64,000 nucleotides of DNA from positions 9,922,001-9,986,000 of the forward strand of contig OX485803.1 in assembly GCA_950295325.1 (NCBI GenBank). Reading direction: 5' to 3'. Every line of letters starts with the position of its first letter. Position 1 is the first letter of the stretch. The position numbers were made by a program, and so were the translations under genes. Of the stretch, positions 38,805-49,439 are shown piece by piece. The notes below the pieces were generated by a model that searched no databases, was not told the DNA's origin, and saw only the letters and a list, made by a program, of their open reading frames with translations. This DNA comes from Polytrichum commune. Taxonomy: Eukaryota; Streptophyta; Polytrichopsida; Polytrichales; Polytrichaceae.

Positions 38805-40169
38805 CTTGCTGTGAATTAAATGGTCACCACATCCAGGATAGGTAGACGTCTCTATCAGGAAGTCTTTGGTTGTTTTAAGTTCAAGGGCATTTAGGAAATA
38901 CTTTCCCTTTACACAGTGAAACAACTATAAAGCTACAGCAGTTGAAGTCATTAAAATCGGGGTTTAGAAGGAGGTGAGCCATTCAGAATGTATTAGCCAA
39001 AAACCCTTTGTTACACACTTACTACAAGAGACAAGGACTTGAGAGATTGCACAGCATTTTTTTAGAGGTGTATGTTGGTACAGTGGTGTTATTACACTTT
39101 CAAGTCTTCACCAAGTTGTATTCTGGGTGCTTTTGAATGTGAGTGTTTTCAAGAGTGTTATCCTAACACTCCTTTTGGCCTTTAACACATGTTTGATCTC
39201 TCATACTTACAAATTATACCCTCAGCATATCGGCTGTGATATATCTTAATAAGTTTCGGGGTTTGGTGTATTCTACTCAAGTGACTTTAAATCGCTTGAC
39301 TCTTCCTAAGTCTAATGTTGAAAGTTGCAGTAACAAAGTTTCACACCAAGCAAACTTGCAGGCTGTGCTGAGGCCTACATGCAACAGGCCTACTAGCTTG
39401 GGCCTGTGCTGTCCTGGCCTGTTGCAACTGTGCATATAAATTAATGTCACCATTCCATTCCCACATGTCTACCCAACATGCCTCCATCGACAGACAGCTG
39501 TTTTGGAACACAGACTGCATCAATGTTATGCGTCCTAGCCATTTCAAAGTTCCAAAATAAATAGAGATGGCTTATGATTACAAAGAATGACAGCACCAAA
39601 GGCAAGTTCGCTCACAACGTTGACAAAGAGTGCATATTGTAATCCTGTACTGCAAGGTGGACAACCCCACAACAGTGAAACACACAGAAGAAAAACATAA
39701 ACTATTCAGTAGCAGCAACAGTTAAACGTTTTAGAAAAACTCGGTTCTATATAATAAGGGCTGCACCTGAATGTACAAAGGTTTAGAGCACCAGGATTCT
39801 GCGTGCTACTGTCAAGGCATTTGACACTTTCACGAAAAATAAAAATAAAAATGTACACTGTTCTTTACATTGTGCACCTGAATCTAAAAATTAAAGCCGA
39901 GGAACTTCACTCCAATGGATTGATCCCAATAATGTGCATGGCACTTGAAAAGCCTCCCAATAGTGGGGTCACTGGATTGGTGACTATTTGAGTTCGAAGT
40001 GAGCCACCTAGGATCGTCAGGACCTTGGTATCCAAAATGAAGTATACTCTACTAACAACCCCTTGTTAACCATACAGATAACTCACAGTATGTACAAGGT
40101 GCTAATTTACTCCTTCCTGAGTTTCCATTCAATTTAAGACTGCACAAAGAGTAATTAATTTAGGGTTAG
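38805..40169. other. 3' flanks between two convergent genes
   Basis: Probably holds the 3' UTR of the dehydrogenase (+) and that of the small membrane protein (-). A GCAACAGGCC / GGCCTGTTGC hairpin spans 39381-39425. No further coding exon is supported. Confidence 0.4.
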
Positions 40170-40400
40170 CTAGAAAGGTATGCAATTCGAGATGCATGGT
40201 CTGACAACCGTGGCAGGATTAGCCATCAATCGCTCACCGGCCTTGTGGTTGCAGCACCAGACCACTGCACCAACCGGCCACTCAATGATGGCCGCTACGC
40301 AGAAACCAATGAACCCTAATGTGGGTCCAATGATTTTGCACCGACATGGGTTGTCGGTGTTGCCACATTCTATACAGAGCGGAATGGGGATGCAAGCCAT
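40170..40400 (-). CDS. Small Cys-rich single-span membrane protein of land plants, function unknown
   Basis: A single 76-residue frame starts at ATG 40400. The N-terminal part has a cysteine cluster (CIECGNTDNPCRC) that could bind zinc. It is followed by a hydrophobic span (GPTLGFIGFCVAAIIEWPVG), then CC and a basic, soluble tail (NHKAGERLMANPATVV). I recall very similar unannotated proteins of about 75-80 aa in flowering plants, sharing the CRCK, GPTLGF, EWPVGA and HPATVV-like blocks, so this is a conserved family and not a chance frame. The opposite strand has a longer open frame (40180-40482), which I take as its shadow. The gene is convergent with the dehydrogenase. No pathway can be assigned. 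Confidence 0.8.
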   Translation of the reverse strand: MACIPIPLCIECGNTDNPCRCKIIGPTLGFIGFCVAAIIEWPVGAVVWCCNHKAGERLMANPATVVRPCISNCIPF

Positions 40401-40969
40401 TTTAGGCTACGAGGTTGAAGATCCGTGGCACCGCCGAACCCTGAGAATCAAACACGTACCACAATCAAGCCTCACAACATAATAACTGGTCGCTCATCCC
40501 AGTGGAGAGAGCAATTTGAACAGCACCCTTGTACTTTCCTATCCACGCAGAGAACATTTCAGCCGTATCCTCCGATTTCTGGTTCATGAAGTGGAATGTG
40601 CACAACTGTAGGAGAGTCTGAATTTATAGTGACTGCTAATTTGCATATCATGACTGCAACTGAGATTGAAAAACTCACTCGGTATCTCAACTAGCCGCTT
40701 AAAACAGGATTAAAATATTTGACAGAGAAATTGCCTGTGGAAATTACGGCTTCAAGTGAATAGAGAATGGCCAAAAGGTGCAAACAAGTAATTCCCACAG
40801 AGATACAATGAAGTCAACACTCACATCCAGCTGAAATGAGAGTATTCTATAAAGCCAGGTAAACCTGGTGTGTGCGAAGCTCTCTAAGAGCATGGAGAAA
40901 TTTACCAAGCAACCATTACATACAGCCTAATAGAGCACGACTCAATCCGGCAAAATGTTGGTGGGATAG
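40401..40969 (-). promoter_or_regulatory. Probable 5' UTR and promoter of the small membrane protein gene
   Basis: Read on the minus strand, this lies directly upstream of ATG 40400. Part of it may be a spliced leader: aaccag at about 40586-40591 is a possible acceptor, and a donor-like CCAG|GTATGC near 42902 could be its partner. I see no clear TATA box. Confidence 0.3.
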
Positions 40970-41180
40970 GAGCAACTCCTACGGTCACTGTAAAATGGCT
41001 CTCTCGATAATCGGATTTTAGTTTTTTGGGTCAACGCCGCACAGTCAGCTCACGCATCAAGTCCTTATATAAATCACAGATCTTCATTGCCCACCAATTA
41101 CTGAGAGAGAGACAACCCTCTAAAGTCCTTAGATCCTCAATTCTTGAGGATGGAAAGAAGTTTAGAGGGTTGCGTCTCTC
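40970..41180. mobile_element. Partial Tourist-like MITE, family F8
   Basis: The left end GAGCAACTCCTACGGTCACT and following words (tctctcgataatcgga) match the complete copy at 52497-52867. The element is split by the Harbinger MITE at 41184 and I cannot find its right end. A hairpin (ctctaaagtcctt ... gaagtttagag) lies at about 41118-41168. Confidence 0.55.
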
Positions 41181-41183
41181 TTA

Positions 41184-41610
41184 GGGCGTCCCCAGCAGCC
41201 TCGCCATAGGGCATGCCAACGCCAAAAATGGGGCATCCCGGGTTCTTAGGTGGCGGTACCGGCATAAATTGATCCCCACCAATGTCCGGTCCGGCATAAT
41301 TTAGAAGCGGCCCGGGTATAGTAAAGGCCTTCCAACGCCATAAATGGTTCATATGGCGGCCCTCCTCCGGCCCGCCAAGAGATTACTTTAATATCAGATA
41401 CTCCGATATCCTACTTTATCCCATGTCAGATAATAGGTGTCGTTGTCTTATTGATTGCTTCCTAATTATACCGGGGGTATGCCTAGGCTTTGGTGGGCTC
41501 TGACTCAAGATGAGCGGCCCCGCCCAAGATGGAGGGCTCCCCAAACACCCTAAACACCATATAATATATTATTTTTGGCGGGTTGCTTACTATCTCTCCT
41601 GGGGATGCCC
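41184..41610. mobile_element. Non-autonomous PIF/Harbinger element (427 bp) with TTA target duplication
   Basis: GGGCGTCCCCAG at the left and CTGGGGATGCCC-like sequence at the right are inverted. TTA flanks both ends (41181-41183 and 41611-41613). The ends resemble GAGCATCCCC of the full-length element 1.7 kb downstream, so that transposase might act on it. The interior is GC-rich and non-coding. Confidence 0.8.
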
Positions 41611-41613
41611 TTA

Positions 41614-43346
41614 GTAATCGATGGACAATAAGAATTTGGACTCATTCATTCATTCTAGGACCTATTTGGGCCTAAGATATATTTAAGGCGATCTAGCTAC
41701 ATACAGCCACAATTAGCACCTAAGTACACTAATGGAATCTTCCACATATTCCAAGAAAGTGCGTGTCACTTGCATATCACACAGTAATGGCATCTTGAAA
41801 ATTAAGAAAAGCACGGACACTAATAACACAAGTTTGTGGTATACTATCTACCTACTTGAAACATGCAGGGTGCAGCAACCCGCTGTTTGGCATGAATGAG
41901 AGTCGCTTCACTTCTGGCATAGACTGGACTCAATGTAAACCCGACCAAGATGAGTTTATAGAGTCAGGCTATGGAACAAGTGCTGTTGCCCTCATGTCGG
42001 TGGTGGTCTCTTATGGGCATGTGCAGAGGAGACTCCGTAACATAAAGGGGTTACTGGACATAGCCATTTGAGCATCATCTCCTTAGGCCCTCCAATCATG
42101 GAGATCTAAAGAGTTATGCTCTAGGGGAGTCATCAACTTCCCCAATGCTGGAACGACACTTCAGGCGCCAAATGATTAAGGAAAGACACCCTAATTTGGT
42201 TACTTAACTTAATCACACACCTATATTTGAGTGGTGAATGATCAGGTGCACATCTAAGAACGGACAGTTCAAAAAGACATGAGTTTAAGAGAAATTTCAT
42301 GACGTACTCAAAAGCTGTTAACCATTCTAGGCCCTATAATCAACATAATTTGGAGGACCTGTGTGGCCTTCTTATGCCTCACTGTCACTGTACTTTGATA
42401 AGCTATAACGATTCAAGACTAGCTCCAAAACACTGTGGGATTGAACATGGCTTCTTCAAATACATTTACGGATACACACAAATTCCAACCTCGCGAATCC
42501 GAGTAGTACACGATAGCAAACAGCTAAAAAGTAACCAGATACGGCACTTCTACCTTAATTTGCAACAATACCCCCCAATTGCCCAAGCCGGTTCAATAGC
42601 ACACTACCAGCAACAACAACAGAGGCGCCCAATTCAGGTTCCCTCTAATCATTGATCCCAAAGATGGCTGAGCCCAAATCGCACATTCAACTAATTATTC
42701 AACATAGGAGTATGAGCAAGAGGAGACAAGACCAGGACCCATACCTTCAACAAACTGTTATAAGAAGACTCTCAACTTAGCGTTGCTGCGGAAGAGACAC
42801 ACCACACCAAGTGCCAAAACCCTACAAACCCAACATGCACTGGGGTAGTAGTAACCACTTCAAAACAGTGGAAGTGCAAGCAAAAGAACAAGAGGAAAGC
42901 ATACCTGGCTCTCCTCCTTGAGATGAAGCAACTCACAGGCCAACAAGCGTGTGACAGATTGCTATAAAATTGTCTGAGCGCTGAAGCTTTCTCCAATCTT
43001 TTGCATGCCTGAATGATGACTCGAGTGCTATGCTAGCTTAAGGAGTGTCGGCCGTGGCCTGGAGCCTCGAGGCCCCTGTTGCCTCGTGGCGGAGGCCGTG
43101 GACCCAGGTGGTCGCAAATGCATCCTGCCATGTGTCGCTTATGTGTCCGCTGTCCCCGTACTAAGTTATTCTTTAATAAATGCGCAACGACAGACTCCGA
43201 GGACGGCGGTGACGGCCTATAACCTCGCTCTCAACGTCCCTAAGGGCCGCTCTACACCTAGAGGCCGGGCCAATTCCCCTTGAGGACGATTGCATGAAAT
43301 TTCCGCCCCTTTTGGGTTGGAGGCCGCCCTCAACTACACATTATAA
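41614..43346. other. Intergenic
   Basis: Contains an F7 repeat copy at about 42190-42375. The open frame at 42299-42655 overlaps that repeat and has no family resemblance. 42900-43010 could be a leader exon of the minus-strand gene at 40.2 kb. Otherwise nothing is supported. Confidence 0.35.
42190..42375. repeat. Dispersed repeat family F7, intergenic copy
   Basis: Shares acatctaagaa-type, ccattctagg, ataatcaacataa and gaggacctgtgtggcc words with 37725-37885 and 59335-59515. Confidence 0.6.
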
Positions 43347-43555
43347 GAGCATCCCCAATCATCCCTCAAAATAGTGACTCGCCAAGGGGCTGTGGCGTGG
43401 TCTCTCGAAAATCGCGGGGAGAAGTGGCCAGCGTGTGCCCCAACAGTGGCCCGTGAAGAGACCCCGGCAAGGAAAAAGCAGCACTTACCTGGCAGGTCGC
43501 GGGTCCTCGTGGCCTTCCTCTCTTGGCCTCGTGGCCTTCCTTCTCTCTCCCGGAG

Positions 43556-43662
43556 CTCCTGTTGCTGTGAATTTTTACCTGCTCCTCGTCCTGCTGTGAA
43601 TTTTTACCTGCTCCTCCTGCTGCTGTGAATTTTTAGCTACTCCTCCTGCTGCTGTGAATATT
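43556..43662 (+). repeat. Tandem repeat of about 30 bp in the transposase leader
   Basis: Four units containing CTGCTGTGAATTTTTACCTG or close variants precede the transposase ATG. A GTGAGT at 43663 and a ttctag at 43709-43714 could be the borders of a very short leader intron ending just before the ATG at 43717. Confidence 0.75.
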
Positions 43663-43716
43663 GGTGAGTGAGGGGTGTGGACTTTTAGTTTTTTGTTTCT
43701 CTACTTTGTTCTAGTC

Positions 43717-45027
43717 ATGGAGAGTTGGGAGGATGAGCTTGAGAGGAGCCTTGGGTTTGGATTAGGGTTTGATGAGGACATGGAAGAGGAATTTGAGAAT
43801 GACCTATTCCTACAGATGGTTGAGGCTTTTTCTACTGAGGTATTGGGTGAGTCATCCACCAGGCCCAAGGTGGGTGGGAGTACGGTTGGTAGAGAATTTG
43901 TGTGGCGTGATAGGGAGCATTGTCATAATCTCCTATACAAGGATTATTTTTCTGAGAGTCCTACGTATGGGCCAGTTAAGTTCCGAAGACGTTTCAGGAT
44001 GAGGAGGGAGTTATTCACAAGCATTGTTGATACCGTTGTCCATTTTGATCCGTGGTTCAAACAACGTCCTGATGCCACAGGTCGTATGGGATTATCTTCC
44101 TTGCAGAAATGCACTGCCGCCATCCGTATGTTGGCATATGGTGTAGCTGCTGATGCATGTGATGAGTACTGCAAATTAGGAGAATCCACTGCTCAGATGT
44201 GCATGGAGAGGTTTGTAGTTGCCATTCGAGGTTGTTTTGAGGCCACGTATTTGAGACAGCCTACTAGAGATGATATAGAGAAGCAGATGTCCATCAATGA
44301 GAAGCGTGGATTTCCAGGGATGTTTGGAAGTTTGGATTGCATGCACTGGACTTGGAAGAATTGTCCAGTGGCATGGCAGGGTCAGTTCCAAGACAAAGAC
44401 AAGAACAGGAGCATCATCCTTGAAGCTGTTGCCGACCAGAGCTTGTGGATATGGCATGCATTTTTTGGGTTGCCAGGAGGCAACAACGACATCAATGTCC
44501 TTGATAACTCTCCATTTCTTTTGAACATGCTACGGGGAGCAGGTCATGACATTAGATTCCAGGTAAATGGGCATGTGTACCCCCGCTATTATCTGTTGAC
44601 GGATGGTATATATCCAGCCTGGGCTTGTTTCGTGCAACCAATACACGAGCCTGTGGGTGAGATGAAGGAGCACTTTGCGAAGTGTCAAGAGGGTGCCCGC
44701 AAGGATGTTGAGAGGGCTTTCGGGGTCCTGCAAGCAAGGTGGGAAATTATCAAGAATCCAGTACGGCAATGGGATTTAGGTATTATTGAGAACATCATGA
44801 TCGCTTGCATTATTATGCACAACATGATTTTGGAAGATGAGAAGGGCCTAACTTTAGAGCCATTTCCCGATTGGGGATTACCTGTGGAGACCACACCCAT
44901 TCCTTTCTCATTCAGGGACTTGGTAGCCAGCACTAGAGAGGTTGAGAATGTAGAGTCCCATTTTGCATTACGAAATGATTTGATAGACCATTTGTGGATG
45001 ATTAAAGGGCAAAGGAGAAGATTGTGA
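43717..45027 (+). CDS. PIF/Harbinger transposase (DDE superfamily, DDE_Tnp_4 type)
   Basis: It catalyses excision and integration of the element, with ORF1 as DNA-binding partner. I start at ATG 43717 (MESWEDELER); the frame is open further upstream but only from a GTG inside the leader. The product is 436 residues with no stops or frameshifts. An acidic N-terminus is followed by a helix-turn-helix-like region (residues about 75-150: RRELFTSIVDTVV, LGESTAQMCMERF). The catalytic triad is Asp207 in GSLDCMHW, Asp258 in GGNNDINVLD and Glu332 in KDVERAFGVLQARW. The length fits plant members (about 400-500 aa). It ends 23 bp before the end of the convergent ORF1. Confidence 0.95.
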   Translation: MESWEDELERSLGFGLGFDEDMEEEFENDLFLQMVEAFSTEVLGESSTRPKVGGSTVGREFVWRDREHCHNLLYKDYFSESPTYGPVKFRRRFRMRRELFTSIVDTVVHFDPWFKQRPDATGRMGLSSLQKCTAAIRMLAYGVAADACDEYCKLGESTAQMCMERFVVAIRGCFEATYLRQPTRDDIEKQMSINEKRGFPGMFGSLDCMHWTWKNCPVAWQGQFQDKDKNRSIILEAVADQSLWIWHAFFGLPGGNNDINVLDNSPFLLNMLRGAGHDIRFQVNGHVYPRYYLLTDGIYPAWACFVQPIHEPVGEMKEHFAKCQEGARKDVERAFGVLQARWEIIKNPVRQWDLGIIENIMIACIIMHNMILEDEKGLTLEPFPDWGLPVETTPIPFSFRDLVASTREVENVESHFALRNDLIDHLWMIKGQRRRL

Positions 45028-45050
45028 ATTGCACAATGAAATGTAACTCG

Positions 45051-47065
45051 TTATTGTGTAAAGAATCGGGCATTAAGGTTCAATCCTTGCCCAAAATTTC
45101 TGAATCCATACATTTGTCCTTCTACAATGGGTGAGTGATGTGCATCTAAACCAAAGCTATTCCCTAAACTAAACATAGACCCTTGTTGTGCAAAAACAGG
45201 GGGTCTATTCTCTCCAAATCTCAGCTGGGGTATTGGAGATTCCCCGCAAGGTTGTGTATCCGGGATGGGTTGCGAGTCATCCCAATGATCAGCCTGTGCA
45301 TCATCTGCACAGAAACCAGCAACCACACTCAGTCAGTCCTTACAAAAAAAAAACCATTAACTGCACCCTCATCCCTACATGTAGCAACCAGCATTGACAA
45401 CCAGCATTGACAACCAGTGCTTGCAAAAAAAAAAAACCACCTAACCTAACTTGCAGCCTAGCAACCAGCATTGACAACCAGCATTGACAACCACTGCTTG
45501 CAAAAAAAAAAAACCCTTAACCTAACCTGCAGCATAAACCCAGCATTGACAACCAGCATTGACAACCAGTCTTTGCAAAAAAAAAACACACCTAACCTGC
45601 AGCCTCATCCCAGCATCCACAACCAGTCTTTGCAAAAAAAAAACACCTAACCTGCAGCCTCATCCCAGCATTCACAACCAGTCTTTGCAAAAAAAACCTA
45701 ACCTAACCTGCAGCCTCATCCCAGCATTCACAACCAGTCTTAGCAAAAAAAAACCTAACCTAACCTGCAGCCTCATCCCAGCATTCACAACCAGTCTTAG
45801 CAAAAAAAAAACCTAACCTAACCTGCAGCCTCATCCCAGCATTCACAACCAGTCTTTGCAAAAAAAAACCTAACCTAACCTGCAGCCTCATCCCAGCATT
45901 CACAACCAGTCTTTGCAAAAAAAAAACACCGAACTAGCAATGTACCCAAACCCTAAGTAGATGCCACAAAAAAAAACAAAAACTCACCGAGATCTGGCTG
46001 CACCGGGGAATCCTCCTCCACAGCAGGAAGAGGACCTGGGGTCGGGGGAGCCGGGGTGGCGTCGGAGCGGGGCACATTCGGCGACATTGTGGGTTCTGGT
46101 TCAGATTGGGGGAGCACAGGTGTCTTCGATTGCACCCTCGGTCGCTTGGTGCGGTGGTGGTCGGCGGCCCTTTCCCGAAGCAGCTTCTCGTGTTCGATCC
46201 TCTCCCGCTCCGCAACTCGCTGCTCTTGCTCCATCCGGCGCTTAATGCGCTCCAGCTCCTCCTTGCGCCGCAGCTTGAAGTATTCCCGAGCCTCCTCGTC
46301 GACATCCTCGATGGGCATTCGGAACAGGGACATCGTGGCGTGGTCCCCCATTGCCTCGGCCTTCCGCATGTTTGCTCTCGCCATCTGCTCCGTCGCTAGA
46401 GCCTGGGATCGCAGTATCGAATCCCGCCTGGTCTGGTCAACCAGATCTGCCTTCGCCGCCTTGCTTCCCTGGGGTCGTGTGGGCCGGCTCGGGAAATTCA
46501 CCTGCTTCACCACCTGCACGTCATCCTCCTCGCCTGCTTCCCCGCATTCGGCTTGTAAACCACCATTGACCTCTGCAGCAGTGGCATTAGCCATGGCAAC
46601 CGGCGACGCCGCACCGGCTCCGGAACCACGACGTTGAATATCCTGGGCCGACTGCCACCACCTCGGCACCTCCTTAAGGAGGTGCCAGCAATGTAGAAAT
46701 GCAAATCCCTGTTGTTTGGGATGTCGATCCTTGTAAAACTCAAGCGCCCTCTCTAAAACATCCTCAGCAGATGCCCCGGACTCCCTACAATCTGAGACTT
46801 GCTTGAATACACCACTGAATTTTGCAACATCGTGTTTGATGTGACTCCACTTCGATTCTAGAGACCTAGCAGGACGGATAGGACATGATCTTGGTTTGTT
46901 GTGGTTGTAATTTGTTGTGATGCGCTCCCAAAATGCCGTGTTGCGTTGGCCATTGCCACAGACAGGATCCTGCGAAACCGCCAAAAAACTCCGGCACAAG
47001 GCCCTCTCCTCATCAGCGTTGAAGTTCTTCCCCTTCTTCCCCTTTCCCGCCTCCCCCGTTGCCAT
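45051..47065 (-). CDS. Harbinger ORF1: Myb/trihelix-like DNA-binding protein with C-terminal coiled coil
   Basis: Two exons on the minus strand, 47065-45988 and 45304-45051, joined in phase 1 by a clear donor (CTCG|GTGAGT) and acceptor (tctgtgcag|AT), give 443 residues. I start at ATG 47065 (MATGEAGKGKK); the earlier frame start at 47248 lies almost in the terminal repeat and is unlikely. Residues about 10-130 form the Myb/trihelix-like (NAM-associated) domain: NADEERALCRSFLAVSQDP, FWERITTNY, SLESKWSHIKHDVAKFSG and ALEFYKDRHPKQQGFAFLHC. Residues about 265-325 are a strongly charged coiled coil (EELERIKRRMEQEQRVAERE), followed by a basic TKRPR that may be a nuclear signal. ORF1 proteins of this superfamily recruit the transposase to the element ends. 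No disruption is seen. Confidence 0.88.
45340..45935. repeat. Minisatellite of 57-bp units inside the ORF1 intron
   Basis: At least seven regular units (spacings of 55-58 bp between 45566 and 45906) plus diverged units to the left. Each contains an A-run, CCTAACC, TGCAGCC, TCATCCCAGCATTC and ACAACCAGTCTTTGC. In the transcribed (minus) direction each unit gives a poly-T run and a CTGCAGG, so each resembles a 3' splice site. Confidence 0.92.
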
Positions 47066-47262
47066 CCTGGCGTTGACTCGATGATGGCGTCCCGGAATTA
47101 TCTCCCTGCAAAACGCGAATAATTGGCGAGAGAGGGCCAAGTCTGGCGAGGCCCATAAATAATGCGGGGGCTGTGCCGTGGCCGTTGGGTCCCACTTACT
47201 GCCGCGGGCCCGCCAAGGGCCGTTGCCGAGACCCGTTGAGGGTCCCATTAGGGATGCTCTAA

Positions 47263-47713
47263 TAAGATTATAATGGGGGCCAATTTTCCCATATGTAAAG
47301 GCCTTAGGGTCAAGAAGCTAGGCCGATTCAATAAATCTAGCACAATTCAACGGATCTAGCATAATCTAGCATAAAGCCGTTCATATTTTCACATAATCCA
47401 ATGGATATAGTTCACTAAAAATTATATTTTAATTGATTTTAATTTTTTTATTGAAATATGACATTGGTCCCAAGAGCCAAGAATTGGCCCTTCATTTTGA
47501 GTACACTGAATTCAATGAGCTCGGGCCGTGTCATACCATGCATTTTTTAATTAAAAAATTCATATCACCAAATTGGCCTGGCCTCCAGGTGTAAGGGATT
47601 GGGACCAATTTCAACCTTTTGGCCAATCACAAGTGAGGATTTCATGCCTCTTACACAGCGAATTGGCCCGGCCTCTAGGTGTAAAGCGGCCCTAACTCTT
47701 TGGCTTCATGTTA
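47263..47713. other. Intergenic, repeat-like
   Basis: aattggcctggcctccaggt near 47571 and aattggcccggcctctaggt near 47651 are similar direct words about 80 bp apart, suggesting a decayed element. No gene is supported. Confidence 0.35.
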
Positions 47714-48216
47714 AGGGCCACTTCACACATGAGACTGAGAGCCCGTGACCAGTGCACTTCAAGCACTCTCATTGGTGGAAAAGGCGGAGCCAGTTCAAGT
47801 TCGCTTCACACTGCGCTTGAGAGACCAAAGGAGTATGTGCATGCAAGATGGATGTAAAGTCTACATGGATTCTTACATGGCATCGAATGGATCATGTGTT
47901 CATGGTCACTTGGATTATTTTTAAAAAAACACCTCTTGGAGGTAGGCCTATCACAAAATCAGGAGACCATGGCACTCCGAACACTCACAATCATTGATTT
48001 ATTTTATTTTATCATGTGTGAGGAGCCGCATGAATAAAATTCATTGAAATAGCATTTGGTTGAGGGCCCGGTCACATATGGCTTTCACATTACACTTGAG
48101 GGTCCATGACCACACTACATGATTTTGGAGGTGCCTTGGGACAACCCTTGGACACTTTCTTTTGGGCTCTCACAATTTCATGGTCATGGCTCTTGGCTCA
48201 TGTGTGAATTGGCCCT
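47714..48216. mobile_element. TIR element, family F3, copy 2 (503 bp)
   Basis: AGGGCCACTTCACACATGAG at the left is mirrored at the right by ctcatgtgtgaattggccct. TA flanks both ends. The interior (ctctcattggtggaaaagg, ggttgagggcccggtcac) aligns with the copy at 36817-37302. Non-coding. Confidence 0.8.
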
Positions 48217-48959
48217 TATTTTCATGTAAGGTGGGCGGTGACTATTAGTTTGGCGCCAATTTCCGTAGGATATGAAAAGAGCAATGAAAGGTAAGTTGCC
48301 CTATTATAGAGGACTAAGTGTTGAGAATTTTTTTTTCTAACCAAGTACATTGGCATTTGGTATGTATTATTTTCACCCCTAACATAGAGGAAGTGAAGAA
48401 AAATCTGTCTTAATTTTTTTGAATTTGATTTATCATTTTTTAATTAGCTATGAGTTTTTAAAGTATTATGCTAGAGTGTGTTATAATAGATTTAAAAAGG
48501 CATTATTTTAGAATTGAATAACTCCTATTGTAAAATCAAATCTTGTCTACTTATTACCTCTAAGTCTATCTTTTCACACTCATCATGTGTCTTGGAACCT
48601 AACACCTAGTGAAATGAAATGAAACAAAACATAAAGTCCAGGAAGCCAATTGATGAGCTAGTTACACACTAACTTGGCTCTACATACCAATGTTGTACTA
48701 ATATGTGCCATACAAATAGGTATGTGCATAGGTAGGAGTAAGGGTAGAAGAGAACATGCCCGACTGGTGTGTCAAGGCAGACATACCCAGGTGGCTTGTA
48801 GAACTTAGGGTTTGGGGGAGAGGGATGAACTTAGGGCAAACCACACCACTTTGGTCTTTGCACCGCATTGTTTTGCAAGGATACCGATACCAGGGGGAGG
48901 GGAGAGAGATGGGATGAGTAGGTGTAAATGGCAGTATGGGAAGTTAGGAAAAATTATGT
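48217..48959. other. Intergenic, no gene seen
   Basis: AT-rich sequence with only short frames on either strand. Confidence 0.35.
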
Positions 48960-49191
48960 GAACATTTTATTTTATGACAGTCATATGGTATTTCATGTCA
49001 TTGTAATAACTTTCCTAATGTCGCTTCTTATGAATAAGTTTACAAATACTATCATCCCAACTTACTTTTGATTCATCCACTTTTGGTATATTTTGCATCC
49101 TAACGTTTATGTAATGAAATATTGTCATGAATGATTGCAATTTGGATGGAAAAAAGGGAATTGGTGACACTAAATACGATATATAGTGTAG
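48960..49191. mobile_element. MITE-like element, family F4, truncated copy
   Basis: gacactaaatacgatatata at the right end matches the F4 terminus. 48975-49060 (catatggtatttcatgtcat, cttcttatgaataagttta) is the reverse complement of 18425-18500. The left terminus is missing or not recognisable. Confidence 0.6.
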
Positions 49192-49439
49192 CTATTTTTG
49201 TCATTCATAACAATGTGCATATGAAATACACATCTGCCATAGTATCCAATGGGCAGCAGCTGAAGTAATAAAATTCTCCTAAAATAGCAGAAAGGTGATA
49301 TGTTTTTTCATGATACATGTTTTGGATTAATTTTTTTTGCATGTGATCAAAATTTATATTCATCAAAATTTGCAAGTTGTTTTTAATTGTTGTTTTCAAT
49401 TAAATATGATGAGTGTTCAACATACCCAAGGTAATGTCT

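Larger units (their letters stand above)
43347..47259. mobile_element. Full-length PIF/Harbinger DNA transposon (3.9 kb), apparently autonomous
   Basis: The ends are GAGCATCCCCAAT at 43347 and its complement with one mismatch (attagggatgctc) ending at 47259. Both sides carry TAA (43344-43346 and 47260-47262), the 3-bp duplication of this superfamily. Inside are the two genes the superfamily needs: an uninterrupted DDE transposase (plus strand) and a Myb/trihelix-like ORF1 (minus strand). They converge with a gap of 23 bp. GC content is visibly higher than in the flanks. No frame disruption is seen in either gene, so the copy is young and may be mobile or silenced only epigenetically. Confidence 0.92.

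Noticed and set aside
40180-40482. 100-codon open frame on the plus strand
   Set aside because: It overlaps, in antisense, the conserved 76-aa membrane protein, which has recognisable blocks; this frame has none.
42299-42655. 118-codon open frame with a Gln run
   Set aside because: It overlaps an F7 repeat copy and has no recognisable domain.
45340-45935. Regularly spaced repeats that could suggest a CRISPR array
   Set aside because: The units are head-to-tail tandem copies without unique spacers, inside an intron of a plant transposon gene.
46056-46637. 193-codon open frame on the plus strand
   Set aside because: It is the antisense shadow of the GC-rich ORF1 exon, with Ser/Arg-rich low complexity and no family resemblance.
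47066-47248. N-terminal extension of ORF1 to 47248
   Set aside because: It would begin 11 bp from the transposon end, inside the subterminal region, and is rich in Pro/Trp without domain support; ATG 47065 is better.
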